From Candidatus Bipolaricaulota bacterium (GTDB lineage: Bacteria; Bipolaricaulota; Bipolaricaulia; UBA7950; UBA9294): a stretch of DNA of 41,354 nucleotides. This document shows, in pieces, positions 19,565 to 28,140 of the stretch. Position 1 is the first letter of the stretch. Each line of letters begins with the position of its first letter. Where the stretch lies: NCBI GenBank assembly GCA_026390345.1, contig JAPLGD010000031.1, positions 1-41,354 of the forward strand, given 5' to 3'. The translations under genes and the position numbers were made by a program. The notes beneath the pieces were generated by a model. The model saw only the letters and a program-made list of their open reading frames with translations, was not told where the DNA came from and did not search any database.

Positions 19565-20788
19565 ATGGTGTTGGGTGTTTCGAGTCGCGTGTCCTCGCTC
19601 AAAGACTCTCCCATACGGCGACTGACTCCGTGGGCCAACGCAGCGAAGGAGCGGGGAATCCACGTTCACCACTTGAACATTGGGCAGCCGGACATCCCGG
19701 TTCCTGCGTCGTTCATGGACGGAGTGCGCAATGCTCCGGTAGGGGTTCTGTCGTACACGCCCGCCGCTGGCATGCCCGAAACCATCGGCGCCCTGGTGCA
19801 CTTCTACGAAGAGCTGGGGATCCACCTCGCTCCAGAGGACCTTTGCGTCACAATCGGCGGAAGCGAAGCGATCAGTTTCGCTCTCCAGACTGTGGCTAAT
19901 CCTGGCGACGAGATCCTCGTCCCCGAGCCGCTCTATCCGAACTACATCGCCCAAGCGATCGCGTGTGGGCTTCGCGTCGTCCCCATCACCACGACTCTCG
20001 ATCGCGCGTTCCATCTTCCGCCGATCTCCGAGATCGAGCGCCGAGTCACGCGCCGAACGAGAGCGATTCTCTTCTCCAACCCCGGTAATCCAACGGGCGC
20101 CAGCTACTCGCGTGGCGAGTTGGCGGCACTGGCCGAGCTAGCTCTGAGACGCGATGTCTACTTGGTCGCCGATGAGCCATACCGCGAGATGACGTACGAC
20201 ACAGAACCGGTCAGCGTCCTGGCCCTCCCGGGACTCGAGCGGCACGCGATCCTCCTCGACTCGATCTCCAAGCGCCTCCCTGCGTGTGGCGCGCGGATCG
20301 GCTGCCTTGCTAGCCGGAACCAGGAGGTCATGAAGGCTGCATACCGGCTCTGCGGCACCCGAGTCGCGCCGCCGACCCTCGAGCAGTACGGCCTGATTGC
20401 GTTCCTCCGCGACCCCGATCACCAGCGTGAGATGCGGAGTATCGTCGACACGTTCCGCTCTCGGCGCGACATCATGTTCGCGGCTCTCCAAGCGATCCCG
20501 GGCGTCGTTTGCTCCAAGCCCGAGGGTGCGTTCTACATGTTCGTTCGATTCTCCGACATTGCGGACGCCGAAGAGTTCGCGAAGTACCTCCTCACAGACT
20601 TCGAACTGGACGGGGAGACCGTAATGCTGGCCCCCGGGGCGGACTTCTACGCTACGCCTGGACTGGGGAGGAATGAGGCGAGAATCGCCTACGTCCTCAA
20701 CGAGACCGAGCTGGCGCGAGCGGCCGCCGTGTTGAACGCGGGATTGGAGGCCTACACCCGGCGCGTATCAGCCGACTTCCGCCCCTAG
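19565..20788 (+). CDS. PLP-dependent class I/II aminotransferase
   Basis: Preferred start MVLGVSSRVSSLKDSPIRRL after GGGGGTGAG; NIGQPDIPVP; VTIGGSEAISFAL; ILFSNPGNPTGASYSRGEL; DSISKRLPACGARIG (PLP lysine context); ARIAYVLNE. Confidence 0.92.
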   Translation: MVLGVSSRVSSLKDSPIRRLTPWANAAKERGIHVHHLNIGQPDIPVPASFMDGVRNAPVGVLSYTPAAGMPETIGALVHFYEELGIHLAPEDLCVTIGGSEAISFALQTVANPGDEILVPEPLYPNYIAQAIACGLRVVPITTTLDRAFHLPPISEIERRVTRRTRAILFSNPGNPTGASYSRGELAALAELALRRDVYLVADEPYREMTYDTEPVSVLALPGLERHAILLDSISKRLPACGARIGCLASRNQEVMKAAYRLCGTRVAPPTLEQYGLIAFLRDPDHQREMRSIVDTFRSRRDIMFAALQAIPGVVCSKPEGAFYMFVRFSDIADAEEFAKYLLTDFELDGETVMLAPGADFYATPGLGRNEARIAYVLNETELARAAAVLNAGLEAYTRRVSADFRP

Positions 20789-20796
20789 AGAGAGAA

Positions 20797-20825
20797 CGGT
20801 TTGCCGGTCCCTGCCCGGCAAGCCG
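20797..20825 (+). terminator. Stem-loop just after the aminotransferase gene
   Basis: CGGTTTGCCGG / CCGGCAAGCCG, 11-bp stem with one G-U pair, 7-nt loop; no U-tract. Confidence 0.45.
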
Positions 20826-21045
20826 ACACCGCCAAGTGCAGGGCTCGCCCTACATGCGCTTGCTTGCCCGCGATCCTCTTGCACTGTGACTCCAACCGCT
20901 CGTCGGGCCATTGCGCGGGCTCGCGAGGGTATCGATCAGCGCCTCCAAGCATGTTCCATGCACGCACGCGGCAAAGGATCTTCCATTCTCTCCGCCCGCC
21001 CGTCAGTTTGGTGAACTGTCGTTCTATTCCCCCAGGTGCTCTCCC

Positions 21046-21074
21046 TAGACAGAGGGGGGCGATAACTGTATTTT
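21046..21074 (+). promoter_or_regulatory. Promoter of module 2 (TAGACA - 17 bp - TATTTT)
   Basis: Sigma70-like boxes with a 17-bp spacer; predicted start near 21081, adjoining operator B. Confidence 0.55.
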
Positions 21075-21081
21075 GGTCTAT

Positions 21082-21106
21082 CGGTATGCCGGCATACCGG
21101 TATACA
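21082..21106. promoter_or_regulatory. Operator B: CGGTATGCCGGCATACCGGTATACA
   Basis: 18-bp perfect palindrome at 21082-21099 overlapping a 10-bp palindrome ATACCGGTAT at 21094-21103; related to operators A and C. Confidence 0.7.
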
Positions 21107-21288
21107 GGAACGGGGAGCCACGCTCCCCGTCGGTCGAGCAGGAGGTGGAAGATCTCAAGTCAGCAGAGACCGCACCGACAGCCTCCTCCTATCCTCGTTC
21201 GTCCACTCCACCTAATCACTCTCCTTCGGTGCAGGGGTTGGCCCGCGTGACGCGGGGTTCCGTTCGCCTAATAGGGAAGGGAGACAGC

Positions 21289-22467
21289 ATGGTGTCGTTC
21301 GTCGGTCTCGAACTAAAGAATCCAATCATCGCGGCGTCCGCCTCGGAAACGTGGAACGTCTCTGACCTGTTAAAGGCGGAGAAGGGCGGAGCCGGAGCAG
21401 TCGTTACCAAGTCCGTGGGCTATCACAGCAAGACGGAAGCGCGGTTTGTCGGGCATCCGCGTCCTCGATATCGCCTAGTGAACAAGGGCTTCTCCTGGGA
21501 TCCCGCGCTTGATAAGGAAGGCGCGTTCTTCAGTCTGTACCGTCTCGGCGAGATGCAGGCCCCCGAAGAGCCCGAGCAGTACGCAGATGTCGTCCGCGCC
21601 GCAAAGGAAGCCCTTTCGATTCCTCTGATCGTCAGCCTCGCCAACGTCTGGGTGCCACCCTACAAGGAGTGGGCGAAGACGGCGAAAATCATGGAGAAGG
21701 CGGGGGCCGACGCCTTGGAGCTTGACCTGTCAGCACACCCGATGCCGAAGGCGACGGATCCGAATATTGTGCGTAGCGTCCGGGATGCGGTGAGTCTCCC
21801 GGTCATCGCGAAGATGATGATCGGAACCGAGGATCCTAAAGAGATGGGGCCGCAGCTTGAGAAGGCGGGGGCCGATGCCATCTGCGCCATCGGGACGGGA
21901 CCCGGTCTCTGTTTGGAGGTCGACGTACAGGCCGAGAAGCTAGCGCTTCAGCCCAGCTTTCTCGCAACCGGCGGACCGTGGTACCGACCGATCGGACTGG
22001 CTTTCATCGCGCAGCTCGCGCGGTCGGTGAACATTCCGCTTTCCGGGGTAACGGGTGTCGTGACCTGGGAAGACGCCGCGAAGTACATCATGCTTGGCGC
22101 CACAACGGTTCAAGTCTGCGCTGCCATCTACGCCCACGGGTACGGGACCCTCGGCGAGATCGCCGACGGCCTCGCGCGATTCATGCACGCAAAGGGGTAC
22201 TCGTCCGTCGAGGCGTTCCGGGGGAAGCTCCTCGATCAACTCGTTCCGGATTGGGGCAACCTCGAGCTCGATGCACCCGTGGCCGCAGCCGTAGAAGACC
22301 GGAAGTGCACCGTCTGCGGTCGCTGTATTGACACCTGCTTCTACGACGCGATCTCGTTGGCTCCGAGCCGCAAGTCGGTGGTGATCGACAGAGGCAAGTG
22401 CGATGGCTGCGGTCTGTGCGTGTCCAGGTGCCTCGTCGGCGCGCTCTCGATGAAGCGCTTCGACTAG
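21289..22467 (+). CDS. PreA-like flavoprotein with C-terminal 2[4Fe-4S] domain (copy 2)
   Basis: MVSFVGLELKNPIIAASASETWN; IPLSGVTGVVTWEDAAKYIMLGATTVQVCAAIYAHG; CTVCGRCIDTC and CDGCGLCVSRC; AAGGGAG upstream. Confidence 0.88.
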   Translation: MVSFVGLELKNPIIAASASETWNVSDLLKAEKGGAGAVVTKSVGYHSKTEARFVGHPRPRYRLVNKGFSWDPALDKEGAFFSLYRLGEMQAPEEPEQYADVVRAAKEALSIPLIVSLANVWVPPYKEWAKTAKIMEKAGADALELDLSAHPMPKATDPNIVRSVRDAVSLPVIAKMMIGTEDPKEMGPQLEKAGADAICAIGTGPGLCLEVDVQAEKLALQPSFLATGGPWYRPIGLAFIAQLARSVNIPLSGVTGVVTWEDAAKYIMLGATTVQVCAAIYAHGYGTLGEIADGLARFMHAKGYSSVEAFRGKLLDQLVPDWGNLELDAPVAAAVEDRKCTVCGRCIDTCFYDAISLAPSRKSVVIDRGKCDGCGLCVSRCLVGALSMKRFD

Positions 22468-22539
22468 GCTGCAAGCCGCCCGCCGGGGTGGACACGAAGT
22501 GGCTCCGGCGGCGTACCTAGCAACGGAAAGGAGTGGACA

Positions 22540-22944
22540 GTGAAGAGGTTTGAGATGCAGTTCGAAGGCGGAGACAAGTTTACGGCCGTTCTGCTCGAGG
22601 ACCAGGCTCCCAAGAGCGCCAAGGTCTTCTGGGACAATATTCCCCACGAGGCTATCGTCAAACATGCTAAGTTCTCAGGTGAGGAGATCTACTTCTTCCT
22701 CAAGGACGGAGCAAATGTGGAGGCGGAGAACCGCCTGGAACCGGTCGCCGGCGACATCTGCTACGAGGCTGCGGGACGTCCCGTCGTCGTGATCTACTAC
22801 GGTAACAGCATCCACGTCTGGGCTCACGGCGACCACCACCTGAAGAACCGTTTCGCCCATATCGAGGGCGACCTCGCTGCTCTGCACAAGGTAGGAGAAC
22901 GGGTCCACGTGGGGGCAGAGAAAGTCAAGGTCCGGAGGCTTTGA
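22540..22944 (+). CDS. DUF3830-like (putative cyclophilin-like fold) protein
   Basis: GTG start after GGAAAGGAG; MKRFEMQFEGGDKFTAVLLEDQAPKSAKVFWDNIPHEAIVKHAKFSGEEIYF...GDICYEAAGRPVVVIYYG. Confidence 0.75.
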   Translation: MKRFEMQFEGGDKFTAVLLEDQAPKSAKVFWDNIPHEAIVKHAKFSGEEIYFFLKDGANVEAENRLEPVAGDICYEAAGRPVVVIYYGNSIHVWAHGDHHLKNRFAHIEGDLAALHKVGERVHVGAEKVKVRRL

Positions 22945-23007
22945 GCGCCGCCCCACAACCGTTGGCGCTCCAGCACACGCAAACGATCTGAGAAAGGGGG
23001 ATCCGCA

Positions 23008-23505
23008 GTGAACGTCAAGGTCGCTGTCCTCTACTACTCGAAAACCGGGAACACGAAGAAAATGGCCGAGCACGTGGCCCGCGGCGTTGAGAAGGCGGGC
23101 GGAGAAGTCGTCCTCCGCTCCTTCGAAGACGCCACCGTGGACCTGTTGCCGGAATGCGACGGGATCATCCTCGGAGCTCCAACGTACTTCGGGCTCCCAG
23201 CAAGCCCCTTGCAGGCGTTCGTTGACGCATCGATCAAGTACATGAGGAAGCTCGAGAACAAGGTCGGCGGCGCCTTCACCTCCTCGATCCGTCGCGCTGG
23301 CGGCAACGAAACAACGATCATGGCCATCCTCCAGATGATGCTCGTGCACGGGATGATCGTTCAGGGGACCACCGAGATGGACCACTATGGAGCCGTAGCG
23401 ATTGGTGAGCCCGACGCGTTGGCCGTCGAGCAGTGCGAGCATCTGGGGATCCGCGTTACGAAACTCGCTCAGAAGCTGAAGGCTTCCTTGGCAAAGGAGG
23501 TCTAG
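23008..23505 (+). CDS. Flavodoxin / WrbA-like FMN-binding protein
   Basis: VAVLYYSKTGNTKKMAEHVARGVEKAGGEV; CDGIILGAPTYFGLPASPLQAFVD. Confidence 0.85.
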   Translation: MNVKVAVLYYSKTGNTKKMAEHVARGVEKAGGEVVLRSFEDATVDLLPECDGIILGAPTYFGLPASPLQAFVDASIKYMRKLENKVGGAFTSSIRRAGGNETTIMAILQMMLVHGMIVQGTTEMDHYGAVAIGEPDALAVEQCEHLGIRVTKLAQKLKASLAKEV

Positions 23506-23508
23506 GGG

Positions 23509-25332
23509 ATGCACGGAGGGTACACAGGCCGCGTCCTCGAGGTCGATCTGAGCCGCAGCGAGTGGGCCGTCTCGGATCTCGACCCGGCCATGGCCGCGGA
23601 CTACATCGGCGGCCGCGGTTTCACGAGCAAGATCCAGTTCGACCGGACCACGCCGAAGACGGATCCCCTTGGCCCCGACAACGTTCTCATCTTCGCGACC
23701 GGTCCGCTCACGGGGACTCCCGCCTCCAGCACCGCCCGGTTCACGATCGGCGCCCGGTCGCCGCTCACCGGACTGCTCGGCGACTCCAACATCGGAGGCT
23801 TCTGGGGCCCCGAGCTCAAGTTCGCTGGCTTCGACATGGTCATCGTGACCGGCAAGGCCGAGCACCCCGTCTACCTCTGGATCAACGACGGCGCCGTGGA
23901 GATCCGCGACGCCGCCGCGCTCTGGGGAAGGACGGTCTTCGAAACCGAAGACGCGCTCAAGCGGGAGCTCGGAGACAAGGTTCGCATCGCCTCGATCGGT
24001 CCGGCAGGCGAGAACCTGGTCAAGTACGCCTGTGTCATGTCAGAACGGTTCCATGCGGCGGGAGAGAAGGGCATGGGCGCGGTGATGGGCTCGAAGAACC
24101 TGAAAGCCATCGCGGTTCGAGGGTCGCAGCGCGTTCCCTTGGCCGACGAGAAGGGGTTCAAAGAGGCCGCCAAGGCCGTGCTCGCCACCATCATGGGCGA
24201 CCCCATCGCTGCTCTCGTCCCCGGGATCGGGACCCTCAGGTACGTCAGCGGCTCGCACCGCCGGGGCGCCCTGTGCACGAGGAACTGGCAGACGGGGGTG
24301 TTCGAGGGGATCGAGAACATCCGCGGCGAGAGAATCGTTGAGAAGTACAAGATCGGCAACCACCACTGCTACGCGTGCCCCATCGGCTGCGGCCAGATCG
24401 TCCGCCTTCCGAAGGAGCTCTTCGGCGGGATCACCGTGAAGCCCGAGTACTACCCCGTTGTGTCCTTCACGTCGGCCTGCGGCAGCGACAACGTCGAGGC
24501 CGCGCTGAAGGCCATTCACCTGTGCAACGCCTACGGGCTTGACGCGGGAGAGGCGGGCCACGCGATCGCGTTCGCCATGGAGTGCGAGCAACGCGGGTTG
24601 CTGAGCGCCGAGGTCAAGGGCCGCGTTGCTCTCAACTGGGGCAACTACGCGTCGATCCTCGAACTGGTTTCGATGATCGCGCTCAGGAAGGGGCTGGGCG
24701 AACTCTTGGGCGAGGGGCTGCGGACGGTGTCGCATGAAGTCGGCCGCGGCTCCGAGCGCTTCGCCGTTCAGGTGAAGGGCGCCACCCTGCCGACCGTCGA
24801 CCCTCGCGCCACCAAGCTCTACAACCTCCGGTACGTCACGGCGAGCCGCGGAGGAGATCACCTCCGCGGCCAGGGGATCCTGGGGGACAGCCTCGACGCG
24901 ATGCCGATCGCGAAGGCCATGGACAGCGTGATCTTCTACGAAGAGCTCTGCGCGTGGGTCGACATGTTGGGCGTCTGCAAGTTCACCTACCACATGGACT
25001 CCTCAAACGTTGACAGCATCAGGAGAAAACTCGACGGTCTTGAGCGTCTCTTCGTGGCCGCGGCTGGCGTTCGGCTCGACGACGCCCCCGAGCGCCTGCG
25101 GCAGCTCGACCGCGTCCTCAACGCGCGGGTGGGCGAGTCGCGAAGAACCGACACACTGCCGGCGCGGTTCCTCGAGGAACCGCTCCCGGACGGCCCCCGA
25201 AAGGGCGAAGTATTCGACATCCTCGACGAGTCGCTAGGCGAGTACTACAAGCGTCACGGATGGGACACGGCCACCGGCCTGCCCAAGAATCAGAAGGAGG
25301 TGGTGCCCCAGGATTCAATGGCATCGTCATAG
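23509..25332 (+). CDS. Aldehyde ferredoxin oxidoreductase family protein (AOR 2)
   Basis: MHGGYTGRVLEVDLSRSEWAVSDLD; YIGGRGFTSKIQF; STARFTIGARSPLTGLLGDSNIGGFWGPELKFAGFDMVIVTGKA; HHCYACPIGCGQ; LGVCKFTYHM. Confidence 0.93.
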   Translation: MHGGYTGRVLEVDLSRSEWAVSDLDPAMAADYIGGRGFTSKIQFDRTTPKTDPLGPDNVLIFATGPLTGTPASSTARFTIGARSPLTGLLGDSNIGGFWGPELKFAGFDMVIVTGKAEHPVYLWINDGAVEIRDAAALWGRTVFETEDALKRELGDKVRIASIGPAGENLVKYACVMSERFHAAGEKGMGAVMGSKNLKAIAVRGSQRVPLADEKGFKEAAKAVLATIMGDPIAALVPGIGTLRYVSGSHRRGALCTRNWQTGVFEGIENIRGERIVEKYKIGNHHCYACPIGCGQIVRLPKELFGGITVKPEYYPVVSFTSACGSDNVEAALKAIHLCNAYGLDAGEAGHAIAFAMECEQRGLLSAEVKGRVALNWGNYASILELVSMIALRKGLGELLGEGLRTVSHEVGRGSERFAVQVKGATLPTVDPRATKLYNLRYVTASRGGDHLRGQGILGDSLDAMPIAKAMDSVIFYEELCAWVDMLGVCKFTYHMDSSNVDSIRRKLDGLERLFVAAAGVRLDDAPERLRQLDRVLNARVGESRRTDTLPARFLEEPLPDGPRKGEVFDILDESLGEYYKRHGWDTATGLPKNQKEVVPQDSMASS

Positions 25333-25369
25333 GATCAACGATCTGTGGAGCTCATCTTAGGAGGCGTTC

Positions 25370-26962
25370 ATGACCATGCGTAAGCTGTTGAGCATAGCCG
25401 TCGTGCTAACGGCAGTGCTGTCTTTCGCCGCGCTCTCCGCGGCTGCGGAAGTTGTCGTGACCTACGGCCGAACGTCCGTCGAGCCGGGGGATCCTCTCGA
25501 TTGTCACTTCGGCGGAGGCGCGGCAAGCTACCAGAACTACCCCCTGATCTACGAGGGACTCGTCGGGTACAACAACATCACGAACCGGATCGAGGGGCTC
25601 CTCGCTTCGAGCTGGGAGGCGTCGGAGGACTCCAGAGTCTGGACATTCCACGTCCGGCAGGGAATCAAGTTCCACGACGGGACGGACCTCAATGCGGAAG
25701 CGGTCCGCTTCAACTTCGAGCGGATGATCACCGGGGTCATCAACGACATGGCCCAGGTCAACTACGCGGATCCGACGATCGAGGTGCTGGACGAGTACAC
25801 GATTCGGCTGAGCTTCCCTGAGCCCTTTGCCACGTTGCCGACGGAGTTGACGTACAACACGTACGGAGTGATGTCTCCAACGTTCATCAAGACCAACGCA
25901 ACCCCGTCGGACCCGTGGGCGGTCCAGGCGTTGCGATCGCGCGCGGTCGGCACCGGCCCGTTCGTGCTGGTAGAGTACCGCCCCAACGAGTCCATGACGT
26001 TCCAGAAGTTCGCCGGCTACTGGGGCGGCGTCCCCGGCATGCGAACCTCGCCCAAGTACGACAAGCTGATCATGCGGATCATCCCGGACGCCACGACCCG
26101 CGCGCTCATGCTCGAGACGGGGGAGCTCGACATCGCTGAGGGCATCCCGACGGACCTGCGCAACAAGCTCGCCAAGAACCCCAACCTGAAGGTCGAGTAC
26201 TATCCGCAGGCGAACGCGTGCTCGTACCTGATGATGAACGGCACCAAGGCCCCGTTCGACAACTTCAAGGTGCGCCAGGCGATTGCGTACGCGATCGACT
26301 ACAACGCCATCCTGCAGGACCTCGAGGGCGGCCACCAGCAGCCCATGCACGGCGGGATGCCCCAGGGCATGCTCGGGGCGGATCCGAACGGAGTCACGTT
26401 CCACCGGGATCTCGCGCTGGCCAAGACGCTGATGGCGGAGGCCGGCTACGCGAAGGGGTTCAAGACCTCGCTCGCCTTTTCGGACCAGCGATGGGCTGGA
26501 TTCCCCGCGATCGCCGAGGTCGTCCAAGCGAACCTCGCGGAGATCGGCATCGACCTCGAGCTCCAGGCCATGACGTTCACGGCGCAGAAGGACCTTCGCA
26601 CCAACAACACCCACCTGCTTGACTTGTATACGGTTTCCTTCGGCACCGGCGATCCTTCGTCGTGGGCGAGGAGCGTTCGACACCCGTCGGATCCCATCTT
26701 CGACCCGTACTACGAGTACTGGTGGGCGACCAACCCGAACGTGGCCCTGACCACGGACTTGGAGGAGCAGGGCCTTGTCGTCGCAGACCCGGACAAACGG
26801 GCTGCTATCTACCGTCAGCTTGACCAGCTTGCGATGGCCGACTTCGCCGTCGTCCCGCTGTTCCAGATCAGCACACCCTACGTGATGCGCAGCAACATCT
26901 ACGGGTACGTGTTTGACCACTGGTGCCGCGGAAGGCTCTGGCAGATCGAAAAGCGAGGCTAG
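25370..26962 (+). CDS. ABC transporter substrate-binding protein, family 5 (SBP 2)
   Basis: Signal peptide MTMRKLLSIAVVLTAVLSFAALSAAA; VWTFHVRQGIKFHDGTDLNAEAVRFNFERM; VRQAIAYAIDYNAIL; AGGAGG upstream. Confidence 0.93.
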   Translation: MTMRKLLSIAVVLTAVLSFAALSAAAEVVVTYGRTSVEPGDPLDCHFGGGAASYQNYPLIYEGLVGYNNITNRIEGLLASSWEASEDSRVWTFHVRQGIKFHDGTDLNAEAVRFNFERMITGVINDMAQVNYADPTIEVLDEYTIRLSFPEPFATLPTELTYNTYGVMSPTFIKTNATPSDPWAVQALRSRAVGTGPFVLVEYRPNESMTFQKFAGYWGGVPGMRTSPKYDKLIMRIIPDATTRALMLETGELDIAEGIPTDLRNKLAKNPNLKVEYYPQANACSYLMMNGTKAPFDNFKVRQAIAYAIDYNAILQDLEGGHQQPMHGGMPQGMLGADPNGVTFHRDLALAKTLMAEAGYAKGFKTSLAFSDQRWAGFPAIAEVVQANLAEIGIDLELQAMTFTAQKDLRTNNTHLLDLYTVSFGTGDPSSWARSVRHPSDPIFDPYYEYWWATNPNVALTTDLEEQGLVVADPDKRAAIYRQLDQLAMADFAVVPLFQISTPYVMRSNIYGYVFDHWCRGRLWQIEKRG

Positions 26963-26970
26963 GATCGCGC

Positions 26971-26999
26971 GGCGGAGCGAAGACCCTCTTCGCTCCGCC
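26971..26999 (+). other. Intercistronic stem-loop between SBP 2 and DppB 2
   Basis: GGCGGAGCGAAG-ACCCT-CTTCGCTCCGCC, perfect 12-bp stem, 5-nt loop. Confidence 0.75.
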
Positions 27000-27033
27000 C
27001 GCTTCTTCTCGGAAACCTAGCGAAGGAGAACGC

Positions 27034-28107
27034 ATGACGAGGTTCGTGATCAGGCGAATCTTCGCCCTCTTCCTTGTAGTTGTCGCGGGAACCGTGGTTA
27101 TGTTCGTCATCACCCACCTCGCCCCGGGCGACCCGATCCTCCTCTTGGTCGAGTCCTCGCAGGCGAAGGCGTACAACATCAGCGCCGCTCGCGCAGCCAG
27201 CATCGAGCGGGGAGAAGCGGCGTCCGGAGGGCTCCAGGCGATCCAGGACATCAAGGCCCGCTGGGGCCTGGACAAGCCGATCTACGTCCAACTCGGCATC
27301 TACCTGAAGAACATCTTCACCTTCGATCTCGGCAAGTCGATCCTGACGCAGCGTAGCGTGGCGGGCGACATCGCGAGGTACCTCCCCGCGACGCTCGAGC
27401 TCACGCTGATCGGCGTGTTGGGCTCAGCCTTTCTGGGCATTGCGGCGGCCCTCGTCTCCGTCGTGTACAAGGGCCGCCTGATCGATCACGCAACTCGGGT
27501 GTTCGCGTTGCTCGGCGTCTCAACACCGGCGTTCGTGCTGGCCTTGCTCCTCCTCCTCGCGTTCTACCTGAACCTGAGGTGGTTTCCGAGCGGAGGCAGG
27601 ATCGCCCTGGGCATCGCGCCCCCAAAGACGATCACGGGGCTCTACCTCGTGGACAGCCTGCTAACGGGAAACTGGGTCGCGCTGCAGAGCAGCTTCATTC
27701 ATCTGGTGCTCCCGTCGTTCGCCATCATGTTCGGAGGCATCGGCCGGGTGGCTCGGATTGCCCGCGCCTCGCTCCTCAACGTCGCCAAGCAGGACTTCGT
27801 GACCGTCGGACGAGCGAAGGGACTGCCGGAGATCGTGGTTCTGCTCAGGTACACGCTCCGCAACTCGCTCATCCCGATCCTCGCGACGCTCGGAGTGGTG
27901 TTCGGCTACCTGATGGGCGGATCGATTCTGACCGAGACCGTGTTCTCGTGGCCGGGGATGGGAAGGTACATCGTGCAGTCCGCCATCACCCTCGACTACA
28001 AAGCCGTCACCGGGTGCGCCCTGGTGATTACGTTCATCTACGGACTCGTCAACCTGCTGGTGGACGTCTCGTACGCCTATGTGGACCCGAGAATTGTCTA
28101 TGACTAG
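27034..28107 (+). CDS. Dipeptide-type ABC transporter permease (DppB-like, module 2)
   Basis: Preferred start MTRFVIRRIFALFLVVVAGTVVMFVITHLAPGDP after CGAAGGAG; RNSLIPILATLGVVFGYLMGGSILTETVFSWPGMGRY. Confidence 0.92.
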   Translation: MTRFVIRRIFALFLVVVAGTVVMFVITHLAPGDPILLLVESSQAKAYNISAARAASIERGEAASGGLQAIQDIKARWGLDKPIYVQLGIYLKNIFTFDLGKSILTQRSVAGDIARYLPATLELTLIGVLGSAFLGIAAALVSVVYKGRLIDHATRVFALLGVSTPAFVLALLLLLAFYLNLRWFPSGGRIALGIAPPKTITGLYLVDSLLTGNWVALQSSFIHLVLPSFAIMFGGIGRVARIARASLLNVAKQDFVTVGRAKGLPEIVVLLRYTLRNSLIPILATLGVVFGYLMGGSILTETVFSWPGMGRYIVQSAITLDYKAVTGCALVITFIYGLVNLLVDVSYAYVDPRIVYD

Positions 28108-28140
28108 AACGGATCGTTCCGGACACCTGAGGGGGGAAGT

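Noticed and set aside
20797-20825. Canonical rho-independent terminator after the aminotransferase
   Set aside because: Stem is good but lacks a U-tract, so it is kept only as a low-confidence terminator.
21073-21288. N-terminal extension of the module 2 PreA-like protein
   Set aside because: The extension overlaps the predicted promoter/operator region and has no homology to copy 1, which begins at the equivalent of 21289; ATG at 21289 has a Shine-Dalgarno.
17219-22467. Calling the PreA-like proteins dihydropyrimidine dehydrogenases
   Set aside because: The DPD active-site loop is shortened and PreT is absent; only family-level assignment is supported.
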